The notes beneath the pieces were generated by a model. It ran no database searches and had not been told where the DNA came from. It saw only the letters and a list, made by a program, of their open reading frames with translations. The translations under genes and the position numbers were made by a program. Of a stretch of DNA of 7,109 bases, positions 5,510-7,109 are shown one piece after another (positions within the stretch are counted from its first letter, which is position 1; each line of letters begins with the position of its first letter). Source of the stretch: Betaproteobacteria bacterium (GTDB lineage: Bacteria > Pseudomonadota > Gammaproteobacteria > Burkholderiales > Burkholderiaceae); assembly GCA_015654605.1 (NCBI GenBank), contig JAATGO010000347.1:1-7109 (forward strand), read 5' to 3'.

Positions 5510-6073
5510 TCAGCAAGCTGTTGGCTGCCATGTATTTTGCAATATCTTATCAAGCCAAAATATACCGATAATTGTTTTGACGTCTGTAATCTGCCCCGTA
5601 CGTACCAGTTCTAACAATTCTGGCATCCCCATGCTTAGCACATCCAAGAACTCTCCGTCATCTAGTTGCCGCTCCCCGCCTTGTAAGCCACGTGCCAGAT
5701 AAATCTCCAAATGTTCATCCGAGTAAGCAATCGCATTATGAATAGTACAAACAAATTGCCAATCCGTTGCTGTATATCCGGTCTCCTCTTTCAACTCGCG
5801 CTTTGCAGATAGTAGAGGATCCTCACCTGCATCGATTTTCCCTGCAGGGAATTCAAGAAACACCCGATCAAGTGGATAACGAAATTGCCTTTCAAGCAAA
5901 ATAGAACCATCATCCAGTATCGCTAAAATCACCACGGCCCCAGGGTGCCGAATATACTCACGTAAAGCACTCTTTCCATTGGGAAGTTGCACGGTATCAC
6001 GCTGAATTTTCAGGAAATGACCGTCATAGACCTGTTCACTGGCAAGTTTGGTTTCTTTTAGGTGCTCATCCAT
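5510..6073 (-). CDS. Nudix hydrolase, ADP-ribose pyrophosphatase type
   Basis: This 187-residue cytoplasmic enzyme is of the type that splits ADP-ribose or related ADP-sugars into AMP and a sugar phosphate. The complete Nudix box GX5EX7REUXEEXGU is present at residues 78-100: Gly78, Glu84, Arg92-Glu93, Glu96-Glu97 and Gly99, the glutamates binding Mg2+. Upstream, ERQFRYPLDRVFLEFPAGKID is the characteristic approach to the box in ADP-ribose pyrophosphatases. AIAYSDEHLEIYLAR at about 114-128 lies in the substrate-selecting loop. Length is slightly shorter than E. coli NudF (about 209). Start ATG 6073 has AAGGGA seven bases upstream. It follows nuoN and the DUF2818 gene on the same strand after 160 bp, an order I recall from Burkholderiales. 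It may recycle ADP-ribose released from NAD. Exact substrate is not proven. Confidence 0.9.
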   Translation of the reverse strand: MDEHLKETKLASEQVYDGHFLKIQRDTVQLPNGKSALREYIRHPGAVVILAILDDGSILLERQFRYPLDRVFLEFPAGKIDAGEDPLLSAKRELKEETGYTATDWQFVCTIHNAIAYSDEHLEIYLARGLQGGERQLDDGEFLDVLSMGMPELLELVRTGQITDVKTIIGIFWLDKILQNTWQPTAC

Positions 6074-6110
6074 TGTTTGATCCCTTATCGCGAATATCGA
6101 TGTCTGTCGC

Positions 6111-6148
6111 GAGAACGCATTTCACTGATAGGCATAAAATGGATTCTC
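6111..6148 (-). repeat. Imperfect stem-loop in the Nudix gene leader
   Basis: On the plus strand GAGAA 6111-6115 pairs with TTCTC 6144-6148 and CATTT 6118-6122 pairs with AAATG 6137-6141, with a 2x2 internal mismatch and a 14-base loop. Nearby, TCGCGA occurs twice, at 6088-6093 and 6107-6112, 19 bp apart; the second copy overlaps the stem end. In the predicted transcript all of this lies between the start site and the Shine-Dalgarno. It may be a regulatory leader or a protein-binding site. Confidence 0.35.
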
Positions 6149-6171
6149 GTATGGTTTGAATGAATTTACCA

Positions 6172-6200
6172 CTTATACTTCTGCTCAAACGCATGATCAA
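6172..6200 (-). promoter_or_regulatory. Candidate sigma70 promoter of the Nudix gene
   Basis: On the minus strand TTGATC (6200-6195, four of six matches) and TATAAG (6177-6172, five of six) are separated by exactly 17 bp. Transcription would start near 6165 and leave a leader of about 90 nt. This would allow expression independent of the nuo operon. Confidence 0.5.
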
Positions 6201-6233
6201 AACGCGTGAATAGTATGACTCAACGTGACGCTA

Positions 6234-6548
6234 TCAAGCGTGGCGTTTAAGTAAATAACGTATCACATAACCAGGATAAGCAAAGACTAGGAACAAGCAA
6301 ATAGTCACGGCATAGAATTCCCATCCTTGCACGTAAACGTTGCCAATAGTGGACTCAAAGTAGCGGGCAATGCCCCCTACCACGCCATACAGCACCAGAA
6401 GCTCTAGCAATCGCAGACGTATCGTCTTCTTGTATGCGGAAGATCGACTGAGGGGAATGATGGCAAAAAGATGTTGATTCAAAAATGGCAGGTTGGCTGC
6501 GCAGACTGCCAATACGATCACGCACCAACCCAATATTGAACTAGGCAC
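6234..6548 (-). CDS. DUF2818 membrane protein, linked to the nuo operon
   Basis: This is a 104-residue inner-membrane protein of unknown function. Three hydrophobic segments are seen at about 5-25 ([17 protein letters not shown]), 45-64 ([19 protein letters not shown]) and 77-98 ([20 protein letters not shown]); the C-terminus is basic (LLKRHA). The N-terminal pattern [18 protein letters not shown] matches the DUF2818 family, which I know from betaproteobacteria immediately after nuoN. The start is GTG 6548-6546, overlapping the nuoN stop in GTGCCTAG, with AAGG six bases upstream inside nuoN, so translation is probably coupled. Position and topology suggest an accessory or assembly role for complex I, but this is inference. 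A small ACGCT-TGAT-AGCGT stem covers its stop codon without a T-run. Confidence 0.85.
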   Translation of the reverse strand: MPSSILGWCVIVLAVCAANLPFLNQHLFAIIPLSRSSAYKKTIRLRLLELLVLYGVVGGIARYFESTIGNVYVQGWEFYAVTICLFLVFAYPGYVIRYLLKRHA

Positions 6549-7109
6549 CTACCACCTTGGAGAAAAATGCCAGTAGTGTCTTGCTGATCACATTGGTACA
6601 AATTGTCATCAGGTGTCCTGGCCAAATACCCAGCACTAACACAATCAGACCATTCAAGCTCAGAAACAATCGCACATCAAAACTGGCCGATAGCTTTCTT
6701 TCATCTGTTGGAGCATCAAAATACATCAGCTTGACCACGCGTAAATAGTAGAAAGCGCCAACCAGTGAGAAAGCGACTGCCACGATTGCCAGCCAGATTT
6801 GTCCTGTTCCCAGCACAGCCTGTAACACTGATAGCTTGGCATAAAAGCCCACCATCGGAGGAATACCTGCCAATGAAAACATTAATACCAACATGATTGC
6901 GGCAAACCATGGGCTACGCTGATTCAATCCCTTGAAATCATCAAGATTATCACTTTCAAAACCAGAACGTGACATTAACAGGACAATGCCAAAGGTACCC
7001 AATGTCGTCAATACGTAAGTAATCGAATAGAACAACGAAGCGCTATAGGCATTGGTTGCAGAGAATAACGTGCCATCAACCATTCCGGACAACAAGCCAA
7101 GCAGCATGA
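6541..7109 (-). CDS. nuoN: NADH-quinone oxidoreductase subunit N, C-terminal part
   Basis: The gene runs off the right edge. About 189 C-terminal codons are visible, ending at TAG 6543-6541, whereas the full protein is about 480-495 residues; the first ATG seen at 7107 is internal. NuoN is one of the three antiporter-like proton-pumping subunits in the membrane arm of respiratory complex I. Visible hydrophobic helices include [22 protein letters not shown], the [30 protein letters not shown] region and [27 protein letters not shown], plus a last segment [31 protein letters not shown] is the family hallmark, and its lysine corresponds to the conserved proton-channel lysine of the twelfth helix. 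nuoN is normally the last nuo gene; here it overlaps the DUF2818 gene by 8 bp. Assignment is secure. Confidence 0.95.
   Translation of the reverse strand, partial: MLLGLLSGMVDGTLFSATNAYSASLFYSITYVLTTLGTFGIVLLMSRSGFESDNLDDFKGLNQRSPWFAAIMLVLMFSLAGIPPMVGFYAKLSVLQAVLGTGQIWLAIVAVAFSLVGAFYYLRVVKLMYFDAPTDERKLSASFDVRLFLSLNGLIVLVLGIWPGHLMTICTNVISKTLLAFFSKVVGA

Noticed and set aside
5448..5702. Plus-strand open frame overlapping the Nudix gene end
   Set aside because: It is antisense to the C-terminal part of the Nudix hydrolase, lacks a ribosome site and has no recognisable domain.

Overview
The window looks like a chromosomal segment of a betaproteobacterium of the order Burkholderiales, possibly Oxalobacteraceae-like. 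This is inferred from the end of a complex I operon, nuoN, followed by an overlapping DUF2818 gene and then a Nudix ADP-sugar pyrophosphatase. It also rests on the plus-strand series ArnD-like deacetylase, Bcp peroxiredoxin and PIN-PhoH protein. Base composition is moderate, neither very GC-rich nor very AT-rich. No insertion sequence, phage gene, CRISPR array, tRNA or rRNA was seen.

Left part (1-3541, plus strand): the 3' two-thirds of an ArnD-like polysaccharide deacetylase; a Bcp/PrxQ peroxiredoxin that starts at TTG behind a strong Shine-Dalgarno and lacks the usual second cysteine; a 519-bp gene-free stretch with an imperfect long inverted repeat, a very strong intrinsic terminator and several perfect dyads; and a PhoH-family ATPase fused to an N-terminal PIN nuclease domain, closed by its own terminator.

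Middle part (3607-5261): an NADPH-dependent F420-reductase-like (FNO-type) Rossmann protein on the minus strand and a LysR-family regulator on the plus strand, diverging from a 116-bp AT-rich spacer. A 22-bp perfect dyad there overlaps the predicted -35 box of the oxidoreductase. This is the classic layout of a LysR regulator controlling its divergent neighbour.

Right part (5510-7109, minus strand): the C-terminal third or so of NuoN, the proton-pumping membrane subunit of NADH dehydrogenase I; a three-helix DUF2818 membrane protein whose GTG start overlaps the nuoN stop; and, 160 bp further on, a Nudix hydrolase of the ADP-ribose pyrophosphatase type with a good candidate promoter and a structured leader. 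The first two are very probably co-transcribed as the end of the nuo operon. The Nudix gene may be read through or transcribed from its own promoter.

Most of the window is ordinary housekeeping DNA. The points most worth a second look are the uncharacterised DUF2818 protein coupled to nuoN, the orphan terminator and possible small RNA between bcp and phoH, and the divergent LysR/FNO-like pair with its operator-like dyad. I found no convincing new multi-gene system.
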